Below are positions 1 to 7,129 of a DNA stretch of 64,000 bases, one piece after another (within the stretch, counting starts at the first letter, position 1; each line of letters starts with the position of its first letter). Source of the DNA: Zavarzinella formosa DSM 19928. GTDB lineage: Bacteria; Planctomycetota; Planctomycetia; Gemmatales; Gemmataceae. Where the stretch lies: positions 300 through 64,299 of the forward strand of contig NZ_JH636452.1 of NCBI RefSeq assembly GCF_000255705.1, written 5' to 3'. The notes under the pieces were generated by a model. That model worked only from the letters and a program-made list of their open reading frames with translations, had not been told where the DNA came from and did not search any database. Made by a program: the position numbers and the translations under genes.

Positions 1-2
1 CG

Positions 3-353
3 GACGCCGCCGGGACGCTGCCGTTGGTTGACTCGGCCGGCCCGCTCGCCCCCGAGGGGGAAGATGAAGGGCCGGGCGGGCGGCCCGGGGAGCTGTACGG
101 GGACCGGGCGTATGACGCGGAAGCGTTGCGGGACGAGTTGCGGGAGCGGGACATCGAGCCGAAGCTCGCGAAACGCCGGACGCCTCATGGCAGCGGGTTG
201 GGCAAAGTCCGGTGGGTGGTGGAGCGGACGATTGGCTGGCTGCACAACTTTCGCAAGCTGAGGGTCGTGACCGAGAAGACCCAAGAGATGCAACTGGCTC
301 TGTTGAATCTCGGCCTCAGCCTTATCTGCTTTAACTATTTTTGCAATTCATAA
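3..353 (+). CDS. IS5-type DDE transposase, 5'-truncated by window edge
   Basis: C-terminal part of a DDE transposase; the frame is open back to base 3, so the protein begins outside the window. Visible hallmarks of the IS5/IS1182-like superfamily are YGDRAYD (the second catalytic Asp region), a run of basic residues with KRRTPHGSGLGK, and RWVVERTIGWL, which carries the final catalytic Glu. These enzymes cut and paste their element through a DDE-coordinated metal site. The stop is followed within 15 bases by a sequence that reads as an IS end, and then by the tail of another gene, so the element appears to have landed in that gene. Whether the copy is intact cannot be seen. Confidence 0.85.
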   Translation, partial: DAAGTLPLVDSAGPLAPEGEDEGPGGRPGELYGDRAYDAEALRDELRERDIEPKLAKRRTPHGSGLGKVRWVVERTIGWLHNFRKLRVVTEKTQEMQLALLNLGLSLICFNYFCNS

Positions 354-368
354 AGTTAGAGGCTCTTA
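354..368. repeat. Probable right end of the IS element
   Basis: Immediately after the transposase stop comes GTTAGAGGCTCTTA; its complement begins TAAGAGCCTCTAAC, a form commonly seen at ends of IS5-type elements. The left end is outside the window, so the inverted repeat and any target duplication cannot be confirmed. Confidence 0.4.
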
Positions 369-370
369 CA

Positions 371-499
371 GTTCACGATTCCCTGATTGTTCCCCATTCA
401 GCCAGAGAACTTGTCTCAGAAGCGATTTTAGAACTTGCCTTGGCGCGCTACGGGGTTAGTCCTCATCTGAAGATCAAGGAATTGAAGCCTCAGTTTTGA
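371..499 (+). pseudogene. Truncated 3' end of a gene disrupted by the IS
   Basis: A reading frame joins the IS end and runs to TGA at 497-499. It encodes about 42 residues starting VHDSLIVPHSARELV and ending in HLKIKELKPQF. The VHDSLIVP segment followed by a helix and a short GVSP-type strand looks like the C-terminus of a phage- or plasmid-type protein, but I do not recognise the family with certainty. There is no start codon or ribosome site, so it is read as the tail left after IS insertion or recombination. Confidence 0.5.
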
Positions 500-524
500 A
501 ATTTGAAATCAAGACGCTTTTCTT

Positions 525-896
525 TTGAGGCAATCTTACTCGCGTCTAAAATCATTTACCTACTTCATTGGAGACGGACTCTTGCCAAAATTTTTACTCA
601 TTGATCCAACTGCCACACATTTTTTTGAAATCAAGGTTTTGGATCACCTGCCCACATCACCGACACAGGGCTGGTCTGAGGATAATTTGGGTGCGTTCAC
701 GCTTCACAACGAACTTGCCAAACTCACTCCCGGAGTTCCACACGAGGTTTTCCGCAATGTGTTGGCAAAAGATGTCGTCAGCCGCCTAACCGGAGAGATC
801 ACATACGATTTCTTTGGTCATGTCGTGATCGGTGGGCTTTCCGATGCTGTAATCGAACAAGTCTTGAATGGTGGGAATCCGATTTTTTGGGATTGA
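525..896 (+). CDS. Hypothetical protein, 123 aa
   Basis: Unrecognised. The frame begins 25 bases after the gene remnant and ends in NPIFWD. It has no signal peptide, membrane segment or known motif. The sequence is of mixed, protein-like composition, yet no convincing ribosome site precedes the first possible start, so the N-terminus is uncertain and the frame might itself be a fragment of the mobile island. Base composition is lower in GC than the chromosomal genes to the right. Confidence 0.35.
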   Translation: MRQSYSRLKSFTYFIGDGLLPKFLLIDPTATHFFEIKVLDHLPTSPTQGWSEDNLGAFTLHNELAKLTPGVPHEVFRNVLAKDVVSRLTGEITYDFFGHVVIGGLSDAVIEQVLNGGNPIFWD

Positions 897-1238
897 ATGC
901 ATAGAATTCAAAGCATCACTTATAAATTTTTGAACCATTTCAGAGGTCGAACAGGTCAGGATTTAGCCCCTGAACTCCTAAAACGCCGTTTAAGACCCGA
1001 TCGCCACCCAAACAGGGGTAAATGCCGGGGGTGAAAATGGCATTTCGCAGAATTGAATTACTTTCCTAAAAGCGCACTCGAATCATTTTCAAGCTCGTTG
1101 AACCATAGGCGGCCCGAAGGGCCGCAACTACTTAAACAGGTCTCAAAATTCATCAAAAAACACATTCGCCTTAAGGATTTCAATTTGGCATGATGTGATT
1201 CGTTAAGGAAATTTTGATTTACTAAACGAGGATTTGCG
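897..1238. other. Intergenic stretch, AT-rich, one hairpin
   Basis: No convincing gene on either strand. It holds a 7-bp perfect hairpin at 1109-1125 and an AT-rich run leading to the next gene's ribosome site near 1226-1231. A 72-residue minus-strand frame here lacks protein-like features. Confidence 0.5.
1109..1125. repeat. GC-rich hairpin, REP-like
   Basis: GCGGCCC (1109-1115) and GGGCCGC (1119-1125) pair perfectly over a GAA loop. No T tract follows, so it is more like a REP palindrome than a classical terminator. Confidence 0.5.
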
Positions 1239-1484
1239 ATGAGTGCGGAACAATTTGTGAGACATGCGGACGGCAAATTCCGTCTTTGGTTGATGAATGG
1301 CGACGATGTGAGACAGAACCCCGACCTGGCACAACCATTCTTCTACGAATTCAACACCGTGGGCGAGATTGAGGCGTGTATCACTGGAATGGATCTAATG
1401 GCGAGCCAAGAACCGCATTGGTTTGCCACTGAACACGAGGCACACGCATTTTCAGCCGCGATCAGAGAGAAATTGACCGTCTAA
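1239..1484 (+). CDS. Small hypothetical protein, 81 aa
   Basis: Starts with ATG about 8 bases after a GAGG ribosome site. The product (MSAEQFVRHADGKF...) is soluble, acidic and contains the phrase WLMNGDDVRQNP; there is no transmembrane segment or recognised domain. It sits alone in the AT-rich island between the first hairpin and the leader of the ATPase gene. It could be a plasmid- or phage-type accessory protein. The clean ribosome site makes it more credible than the preceding frame. Confidence 0.6.
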   Translation: MSAEQFVRHADGKFRLWLMNGDDVRQNPDLAQPFFYEFNTVGEIEACITGMDLMASQEPHWFATEHEAHAFSAAIREKLTV

Positions 1485-1624
1485 ATGGGGTGAAACTATT
1501 GGCTTTTGAGCCGCCAATAGTTTCATTTCGACAAGACATTTAAACGACTGTAATTGCGAATCTGTTCTCAATTTAAAGAAAGGTTATACAGAGAATAACT
1601 TTTACACTGGGTTTCCCCAGCATT

Positions 1625-1653
1625 TGTACACTATGTTTTGATTTATGTATTAT
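1625..1653 (+). promoter_or_regulatory. Candidate sigma70-type promoter for ATPase leader
   Basis: TGTACA at 1625-1630, 17-base spacer, TATTAT at 1648-1653 (5 of 6 to the -10 consensus). A small CTGGG/CCCAG hairpin lies just upstream at 1607-1620. Transcription from here would give a leader of about 185 bases containing the folded element at 1706-1786. Confidence 0.35.
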
Positions 1654-1705
1654 GGGGGGCGCACATATCGCTCTTTTCCCATACCCCAACTACCATTTAT
1701 TAGAA

Positions 1706-1786
1706 TTTCAGATCAGGCGCGAATCCGTGCCTAGACCTCTCGTCTGTTCCCGCTACTGGGAGGATGGGGTCTGTGCGACTCTGAAA
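1706..1786 (+). ncRNA. Compact three-way-junction RNA element in 5' leader
   Basis: Checked base by base: a 7-bp closing stem TTTCAGA (1706-1712) with TCTGAAA (1780-1786); a 6-bp hairpin AGGCGC (1715-1720) with GTGCCT (1727-1732) over loop GAATCC; and a 7-bp stem AGACCTC (1733-1739) with GGGGTCT (1766-1772) that holds an inner hairpin TTCCC (1747-1751) with GGGAG (1758-1762). The element lies between a candidate promoter and the ATPase start. GCGAATCC followed by CCCGCTACTG recalls the cobalamin riboswitch core, but spacing and the 3' box do not fit well. It may be a riboswitch variant, a plasmid-type regulatory RNA or chance; the assignment is inference. Confidence 0.35.
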
Positions 1787-1846
1787 ACTAATTCATGACA
1801 GAAAGGGGAACAACCATTAATTTACCAATAACTTGAAAGAACTTTT

Positions 1847-2773
1847 ATGAAGACCGACGCTCGCATTGAACACCTCTTGAAGTACGATTCTCGTTTGGAT
1901 TTTATCCGTGACCGTGTCAAAAAAATCGTCAAAAGGTTTTCACACGGTTTGTATTTGCATGGTCCGGGAGGCATCTCGAAATCCTACACGGTAATTGAAG
2001 CTCTTCAGGCTGAAGGGTTGAAAAAAGACGAGCATTGGACGCTTCTAAACGGTCAGATTACCGCCTGTGGTTTGTTTGAGCAAATTTGCCGCACCCCTGA
2101 TAACATTATCCTGTTTGAAGATTGTGAAAATTTCATTACGGTGCCAACTGTTTGCACTCTTTTGCGTTCTGCTTTGCACTCTCAAGCCGGTTACCCGCGT
2201 CGCGTCTCCTGGACAACTAAATCAGTAAGGAAGAATCAGATCGATTATGTTGATTTCAATGGCTCGTTTATTTTCAACATGAATAGACCCATCGAGAAAA
2301 GCCCTGCCCTAAATGCAATGAAAACTCGAATGTTCGTTCTCGAACTTTCACCAACTTTGGAAGAGCTTGAGGCGAAAGCATGGGATATTGCCAGTCAAGG
2401 TCACAACACAATGAAGGGCATACTTTCCTCTGACGAGTGCAACGTGGTTTGCGAATTTTTCATCGATGTCTGCAAGCGTTATTTCAAACCCCTAAATTTT
2501 CGAGAACTCGTCAACGCATTTGACGAATATCTCTGGTTTAAATCAGGTGACAGCAAATTCGACTGGAAATCTGCCGTTGAAAGTAGTCTCGCGGGGGAAG
2601 TCATCTGCATGACACGGGATCAGATGAATGAGCGGAAAATTCAAATTGCCGTTGCCATTCACTCGCGTGAAGATTTGAAGGCAATGGAGAAACCTGCGTT
2701 ATTCTCCATCGAAGCGAAGAGTAGCCAAAGCGTGTACTACCGTTGTCTCAGCAAAGCCGGAATTAAGCGTTGA
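1847..2773 (+). CDS. AAA-like ATPase with variant Walker A, 308 aa
   Basis: Predicted nucleoside triphosphatase of phage/plasmid style. Residues 39-46 read GPGGISKS, a P-loop in which the usual last Gly before Lys is Ser. NIILFEDCE (86-94) looks like a Walker B strand ending in Glu-Asp, and GSFIFNMNRP (139-148) like a sensor strand with conserved Asn. The C-terminal 100 residues resemble a helical lid but match nothing I recognise. A weak GAAAG ribosome site precedes ATG. It has a long structured leader and a strong hairpin behind it. Possible roles are DNA handling in a mobile element or defence; neither is shown. Its lower GC content fits acquisition by transfer. Confidence 0.7.
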   Translation: MKTDARIEHLLKYDSRLDFIRDRVKKIVKRFSHGLYLHGPGGISKSYTVIEALQAEGLKKDEHWTLLNGQITACGLFEQICRTPDNIILFEDCENFITVPTVCTLLRSALHSQAGYPRRVSWTTKSVRKNQIDYVDFNGSFIFNMNRPIEKSPALNAMKTRMFVLELSPTLEELEAKAWDIASQGHNTMKGILSSDECNVVCEFFIDVCKRYFKPLNFRELVNAFDEYLWFKSGDSKFDWKSAVESSLAGEVICMTRDQMNERKIQIAVAIHSREDLKAMEKPALFSIEAKSSQSVYYRCLSKAGIKR

Positions 2774-2860
2774 GACTTGGGAAAGTGAGAAAATGAAGCA
2801 ACAGGCAGATCAACAAATCTAATTTTGTTAATCAGTTTTAGCTTTTACTTTCAGGGAAAC

Positions 2861-2887
2861 CGCTATGGCCGCAAGGCGGCCATAGCG
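2861..2887. terminator. 12-bp perfect hairpin between convergent genes
   Basis: CGCTATGGCCGC (2861-2872) pairs perfectly with GCGGCCATAGCG (2876-2887) over loop AAG. It lies between the ATPase stop and the end of the minus-strand small gene, so it could end both transcripts; no T tract is present and it may equally be a REP-type palindrome. Confidence 0.5.
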
Positions 2888-2943
2888 TACACATTCATCA
2901 ACCTTCGGATCATGCAACCCGGTCGGGTTACACGAGGTAGCGT

Positions 2944-3168
2944 TTACAGGCTACCAAAAAAGAACCGATCCCTTCCATCCATGATGAGTTTGAGTTCATC
3001 ATGAGTAAACTCTCGCATCAACCTATTTCCCTTTTGGTCGATGAGGGAATAAACCCTGTTTCGAGGTTCTTCCCTCGCCGTCCGATAGCGGTTTCCGGTC
3101 GCAATGACCTCAACCGTTGAATTGGGGGCATAGTAAGTGCCGCCATCGGACGATGCGTCGTTCGCCAT
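2944..3168 (-). CDS. Small hypothetical protein, 74 aa
   Basis: Start chosen at the ATG giving MANDASSDGGTYY, because TTTGGAG lies 7 bases upstream; a longer frame exists but its extra N-terminal part overlaps the repeat array and looks non-coding. The product is small and soluble, contains STVEVIATGNRYRT and VYSLIDQKGNRL, which suggest short beta strands, and ends RFFFGSL. I do not recognise the family. The repeated GGTACGATATC motifs 137 to 185 bases upstream of the start may be operators for this gene. Confidence 0.5.
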   Translation of the reverse strand: MANDASSDGGTYYAPNSTVEVIATGNRYRTAREEPRNRVYSLIDQKGNRLMREFTHDELKLIMDGRDRFFFGSL

Positions 3169-3296
3169 GTTTTTTCTCCAAAAACATTGAAAAAAACCAC
3201 ACACTCGGAATGATGACCCGACGCTAGCCACCGTCCCTTGCCCTATATTATACGGGACCGAACAAACCCCTAGCTCTGCCCCACGAAACCCATTCC

Positions 3297-3353
3297 GTAC
3301 CACTGGTACGAAATCAGGTACGATATCCCCCAAAAATGGTACGATATCGTACC
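3297..3353. repeat. Repeat array GGTACGAWATC, operator- or iteron-like
   Basis: GGTACGAAATC at 3305-3315, GGTACGATATC at 3317-3327 and at 3338-3348; the last forms the 16-base perfect palindrome GGTACGATATCGTACC (3338-3353). GTACCACTGGTAC at 3297-3309 is another palindrome sharing the GGTAC core. Spacing of copies is 12 and 21 bases, close to one and two helical turns. This is typical of protein-binding arrays such as operators or plasmid iterons. Confidence 0.55.
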
Positions 3354-3438
3354 AAGCCATATCTTCTAAAACCCCATATTTTCTAGGCAAATTCGCGATT
3401 ATCAACCGCCTCAGAAACCATCCCCGCCGCCTCCACTG

Positions 3439-3470
3439 AAACAGGTTGTGACGAAAGTCACAACCTGTTT
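3439..3470. terminator. 14-bp perfect hairpin with GAAA tetraloop
   Basis: AAACAGGTTGTGAC (3439-3452) pairs with GTCACAACCTGTTT (3457-3470) over loop GAAA (3453-3456). On the plus strand TTTT closes the stem. It stands 135 bases beyond the end of the minus-strand transporter operon and marks the border of the AT-rich island; a terminator role in either direction is plausible. Confidence 0.55.
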
Positions 3471-3604
3471 TCATTTAAGCATTTCTTACCAGAACATTTC
3501 GCCAAATTGTCGCTGGACGAAGAACGGGCTGACTGCATGGCTTCAAGGAATGAGTTGGCCATAATGCTGAAGCAAGTTGAGAAATCCGGCCGAGGATTGT
3601 CGCA
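3471..3604. other. Short intergenic stretch with an open plus-strand frame
   Basis: A plus-strand frame without a start, closing at TAG 3606-3608, reads EHFAKLSLDEERADCMAS and then a lysine-rich helix. It looks like coding DNA, perhaps a remnant of a gene whose 5' part was lost in the island, but is too short to name. Confidence 0.25.
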
Positions 3605-5137
3605 TTAGCCTCGGCGGGAGATGGCTCGTTCGGCCAGTTCAAACAGGCCCTCCACGGCCAGCGCCAGCAGGGCGGCGGGGATCGCGCCTTCGAGCATCAG
3701 CGGGATGTCGAACTTGTCGATCCCGCGCAGGATCGGGCGGCCGTAGCCGCCGGCGCCGATGAAACCGCCCAGCGTGGCCGTTCCGACATTGATGACCGCC
3801 GCCGTCCGGGCGCCGGCCAGAATGGTGCGGGCGGCGAGCGGAAGTTCCACCCGCCACAAGATCGCCCAGGCGGGCAGGCCCAGTGCCTCTGCCGATTCTT
3901 TCAGCGGGGCGGGGATGCCGGTCAGTCCGGCGTAGGTGTTCCGGACAATTGGTAGCAGACTATAGAGGAACAACGCCGCCACGGCGGGCGGGGCGCCGGT
4001 TCCTTTGCCGACCAGCCACATCATCACCGGAATCATGAACAGCAACAATGCCAGCGAAGGGATGGTTTGAATTACCCCGGTCACCGCGAGAACGATTCGG
4101 CCAATCGCCGGGTGGCGGGCGGCCAGGATTCCGAGGGGAACCGCGACGAGCAACGCGGCCAGCAGTGATGGAACCACCAGCCAAAGGTGTTCCACGGTCG
4201 TTGTCAACAATCGCCCGGCGAGCGAACCATCGGACGACTGGCCCCCGTCGCCGACGTTCAAGACACGACCAAGAAACTCGCCCGCCACCAGTCCTTCGTC
4301 CCGCTTTTCTTCTTGCACTGTGGCGTTCATCCGCTGCATGTCCGGTTCGGAGATGCGGCCTTCGAGTCGCCGGAGTTGTTCAACGACTTTCGGGTGCCTG
4401 TCCCCCAAATCGGCACGGTAAAGCCAGACCGCCTCGTAAGCGGGGAAGAAATTGCGGTCATCGGCGAGGACGAGCAGATCGTATTGTGCGATTTCGCCGT
4501 CGGTGGTGTATACCTCGGTCAGGTCAATCGCCTTTTCCACCAAGGCGCGGTAAGCGAGCGTATGGTTCATCCCCTGCACATTCGCTTGCGGCAAATCGTA
4601 ATGCCGCTTCACTCCGGGCCACCCGTCCGGGCGGTCGAGGAATTCATGGATGAAGCCGAGGCGCAATTCGGGATGGCCGCGCAGGTCTGAAATCTTGGTG
4701 ATGCCCTTGTTGGCGGCCGTGTCTTTGCGCATGCCGAGGGCGTAGTTGTTGCGGAAGCCGAGCGGCTTGCCGATCCGAATGCCACGGGCCGCCAGCGCCT
4801 CGGAAAGATCCGGGGGATCGGCCTTCAGCATTTGCCGGGTGATGGTGCCGGTGTATTCGGGGTAAACATCAATATCGCCTTGGGTGAGGGCCAGCCATAG
4901 TGCGGGCGTGCCCCCGAGATCGTCCCGCCGCGATTCGACGCCCCCCTCGCGGGCCAGCCTCGCCCCCATCTCCGCCAGGATCACCGATTCCGTGAATTTC
5001 TTCGCCCCGACCACCACCGGCCGGTTCGCAGGGCGGGAGCATCCGGGGGAGAGGATCGCCACGATGGCCAGCAGGGCGACGAACGCCGATGAGCAAACCC
5101 GCCATCCGTTGTTTCTGGTGTTGGTTTCATGGCTCAT
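3605..5137 (-). CDS. OpuC/EgtU-type fused binding protein and permease, lipoprotein
   Basis: ABC importer subunit of the quaternary-amine family, 510 aa. The start MSHETN is chosen because a lipoprotein signal follows (membrane segment then LSPGC) and it overlaps the upstream ATPase gene by 11 bases. The N-terminal half is a substrate-binding domain (VGAKKFTES, GDIDVYPEYTGT, TDGEIAQYDL are typical of glycine-betaine/choline OpuBC-type proteins). The C-terminal half is the permease, with the family's QTIPSLALL and GGFIGAGGYG and about five membrane segments. Domain order (binding domain first) is the reverse of many fused OpuC proteins. Last gene of the egtB-egtD operon, so the ligand may be ergothioneine, hercynine or another betaine; that is inference. 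Confidence 0.85.
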   Translation of the reverse strand: MSHETNTRNNGWRVCSSAFVALLAIVAILSPGCSRPANRPVVVGAKKFTESVILAEMGARLAREGGVESRRDDLGGTPALWLALTQGDIDVYPEYTGTITRQMLKADPPDLSEALAARGIRIGKPLGFRNNYALGMRKDTAANKGITKISDLRGHPELRLGFIHEFLDRPDGWPGVKRHYDLPQANVQGMNHTLAYRALVEKAIDLTEVYTTDGEIAQYDLLVLADDRNFFPAYEAVWLYRADLGDRHPKVVEQLRRLEGRISEPDMQRMNATVQEEKRDEGLVAGEFLGRVLNVGDGGQSSDGSLAGRLLTTTVEHLWLVVPSLLAALLVAVPLGILAARHPAIGRIVLAVTGVIQTIPSLALLLFMIPVMMWLVGKGTGAPPAVAALFLYSLLPIVRNTYAGLTGIPAPLKESAEALGLPAWAILWRVELPLAARTILAGARTAAVINVGTATLGGFIGAGGYGRPILRGIDKFDIPLMLEGAIPAALLALAVEGLFELAERAISRRG

Positions 5138-5873
5138 TGTCACGCACCTCCGGGCCGCGTTGGGCTTGCACGAATCGGGTGACAAACGGATCGGCCGGGC
5201 GATGCCACAGATCAGAGGCGCTGCCTTGCTGAAGAATCCGGCCATCCCGGAGCAGCACGACAAGATCGGCGAAATAAGCGGCTTCGCCAAGGTCATGAGT
5301 GACCAACACCACCGTTTTGCCAACCGCCCGAAACACGTCTCGCAGTTCCGTTTGAAGATCGGCGCGGACGAGCGGATCGAGGGCGCCGAGCGGTTCGTCG
5401 AGGAGCAGGGCGTCCGGGTTCAGCATGAGGGCGCGCATCAGGCCGACACGCTGACGCTGCCCGCCGGAAAGCTGTTGGGGGAACCGGTCCAGCCCGTCGA
5501 GCGGGAACCGGGTTAATTCGGCCAGTTCGGCCAGCCGGGCGTTGATTCGCCCGTGATCCCAGCCGAGATGCCGGGCCATCAGGGTGACATTGCCGCGAGC
5601 GGTGAGATGCGGGAACAAGCCGCCGTCTTGAATGACATAGCCGGTGCGCAACCGGACCGCACGGGCGTTCGACGGGCTGACCGGAGTTCCATCAAAGATG
5701 ACGGCGCCGTCATCTGGCTTGACCAGCCCGACGAGGAGCCGCAGAAGGGTTGATTTGCCACACCCGCTCGGCCCGATCAACACGGTCGTCCGGCCGACCG
5801 GGAACGTGAGCGAAACCGGGCCAAGAGCCGGCTGGCCCGCGTAAATTTTCGTGACATCGTTGAGGGCAAACAT
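5127..5873 (-). CDS. ABC transporter ATPase, quaternary amine type
   Basis: ATP-hydrolysing subunit for the fused binding protein/permease encoded next. Walker A is GPSGCGKST, the signature is LSGGQRQRVG, Walker B is ALLLDEPLGALDP, and the switch His lies in VTHDLGEA. At 248 aa it lacks the C-terminal CBS pair found in longer glycine-betaine ATPases such as ProV, so the osmosensing CBS module is absent. It starts 4 bases after the DUF427 stop and overlaps the next gene, so these genes are surely co-transcribed and translationally coupled. Placement in an ergothioneine operon points to an EgtV-like role. Confidence 0.9.
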   Translation of the reverse strand: MFALNDVTKIYAGQPALGPVSLTFPVGRTTVLIGPSGCGKSTLLRLLVGLVKPDDGAVIFDGTPVSPSNARAVRLRTGYVIQDGGLFPHLTARGNVTLMARHLGWDHGRINARLAELAELTRFPLDGLDRFPQQLSGGQRQRVGLMRALMLNPDALLLDEPLGALDPLVRADLQTELRDVFRAVGKTVVLVTHDLGEAAYFADLVVLLRDGRILQQGSASDLWHRPADPFVTRFVQAQRGPEVRDNEP

Positions 5874-5877
5874 GTCC

Positions 5878-6159
5878 TTATCCCTCTACTTTGACGCCCT
5901 TCCAAAAAGCCACATACCCGGCGATTTCTTTGGCCGCGTCCTTCGGTTCGGGATAATACCACGCGGCATCCGGGTTTTGCTTGCCGTCCACATTGATGGT
6001 GTGGTAGCTCGCCGTTCCTTTCCACCCGCAAACGGTGTGGGTTTCGCTCGGTTTGAAAAACTCCTTGTGGATGGCCTCCGGCGGGAAATAGTGATTCCCC
6101 TCGATGACGATGGTTTGGTCCGATTCGGCCAGCACGGCCCCGTTCCAGATTGCTTTCAT
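5878..6159 (-). CDS. DUF427 domain protein, 93 aa
   Basis: Small protein matching the DUF427 pattern: AIWNGAVLAESDQT at the start, then GNHYFPPEAI, TVCGWKGTASYH and AAWYYPEPKDAA. The DUF427 fold is known but its biochemical role is not settled. It sits between egtD and the transporter ATPase with gaps of 19 and 4 bases. The family has no established part in ergothioneine synthesis, so its place here is worth noting. Recognition of the family is firm; function is not. Confidence 0.85.
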   Translation of the reverse strand: MKAIWNGAVLAESDQTIVIEGNHYFPPEAIHKEFFKPSETHTVCGWKGTASYHTINVDGKQNPDAAWYYPEPKDAAKEIAGYVAFWKGVKVEG

Positions 6160-6178
6160 CAGTCCCCCTCCGCTGAAA

Positions 6179-7129
6179 TCAGCTCATGGCGGTTAGATAG
6201 AGGACGGCGAAATAACCGTTCTCGTCGGTCCAGACTTGGTCAGAGCGCCAGTGGCACCCGGCGGCCCGCCGGGTGAGTTCGGCGAGGTCATATTTGTGGG
6301 AATTCTCCGTGTGGATCGACTCCCCGGCCCGAAAGGCAAATGTCCGGTCGCCCACCCGCACTTGTTGGATGGTATCGCTTACCAAGTGCATTTCGATCCG
6401 CGAATGCTCGCGGTTGTGGAAGGCGCGATGGCGGAAGGAATCCACGTCGAAGTCCGCATCCAGTTCGCGGTTGATCCGCGTCAGCAAATTGCGGTTGAAG
6501 GCGGCGGTTACCCCCAAGGCGTCGTTGTAAGCCGGTTCCAACACGGCCGGATCTTTCCGAAGGTCCGCGCCGAGCAACAGGCCGCCGCCGGGGCCGACCA
6601 GCCGGGCCATGCGGCACAGCAGCGCGTTGGCCTCCGTCGGCTCGAAGTTCCCGATGGTGGAACCGGGGAAGTACACCACGCGCCGGGCCGCCGTCACCGG
6701 CGGCAACTCGAAGGGACGGACGAAGTCGGCCACGACCGGATACACGTCAAGGCCGGGATAGTCGGCGGCCAGCCCCGCCGCCGCGTCTCGCAGGTGTTCC
6801 CCGGACACGTCCACCGGAACATATCCGGCCGGATGATCGAGGCGGTCGAGCAACAGTCGCGTTTTCACCAAACTGCCGGCTCCGAGTTCGATCAACAGAC
6901 ACGCCGACCCGCACCGGGCCGCCATCGCCCCGACATCCTTACGAACAATGGCCAATTCGGTTCGCGTCAGGTAATACTCGTCCAGTTCGGTGATCTGGTC
7001 GAACAACCGCGAACCGGCGGCATCGTAAAAGTATTTGGAGGGAATTCGCTTCTGCGGCAACGAAAGTCCGGCGAGAACATCAGCCCGGAAAAGATCGGAG
7101 GAGGAGAGAGCGCCGGCGCGAATCGTCAT
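6179..7129 (-). CDS. egtD: L-histidine N-alpha-methyltransferase EgtD
   Basis: Trimethylates histidine to hercynine with three S-adenosylmethionine, the first step of ergothioneine synthesis. The 316-aa product has the family pattern: PKRIPSKYFYDAAGSRLFDQ-like N-terminus, LIELGAGSLVKTRLLLD for cofactor binding, VVYFPGSTIGNFEP and a C-terminal HTENSHKY. The start ATG overlaps the egtB stop as ATGA, so the two are translationally coupled. A longer upstream reading in the same frame only shadows egtB. Length is normal for EgtD (about 320 aa). Confidence 0.95.
   Translation of the reverse strand: MTIRAGALSSSDLFRADVLAGLSLPQKRIPSKYFYDAAGSRLFDQITELDEYYLTRTELAIVRKDVGAMAARCGSACLLIELGAGSLVKTRLLLDRLDHPAGYVPVDVSGEHLRDAAAGLAADYPGLDVYPVVADFVRPFELPPVTAARRVVYFPGSTIGNFEPTEANALLCRMARLVGPGGGLLLGADLRKDPAVLEPAYNDALGVTAAFNRNLLTRINRELDADFDVDSFRHRAFHNREHSRIEMHLVSDTIQQVRVGDRTFAFRAGESIHTENSHKYDLAELTRRAAGCHWRSDQVWTDENGYFAVLYLTAMS

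Noticed and set aside
1706-1786. Calling the folded element a tRNA or a cobalamin riboswitch outright
   Set aside because: The 7-bp closing stem is tRNA-like but the arms do not follow tRNA lengths or the T-loop; the riboswitch strings match only in part, spacing between them is too long and the usual 3' box is not present.
2944-3474. A 176-residue minus-strand reading that covers the repeat array
   Set aside because: The part before MANDASSDGG has no protein-like pattern and runs through palindromes; a good ribosome site exists only for the shorter start.
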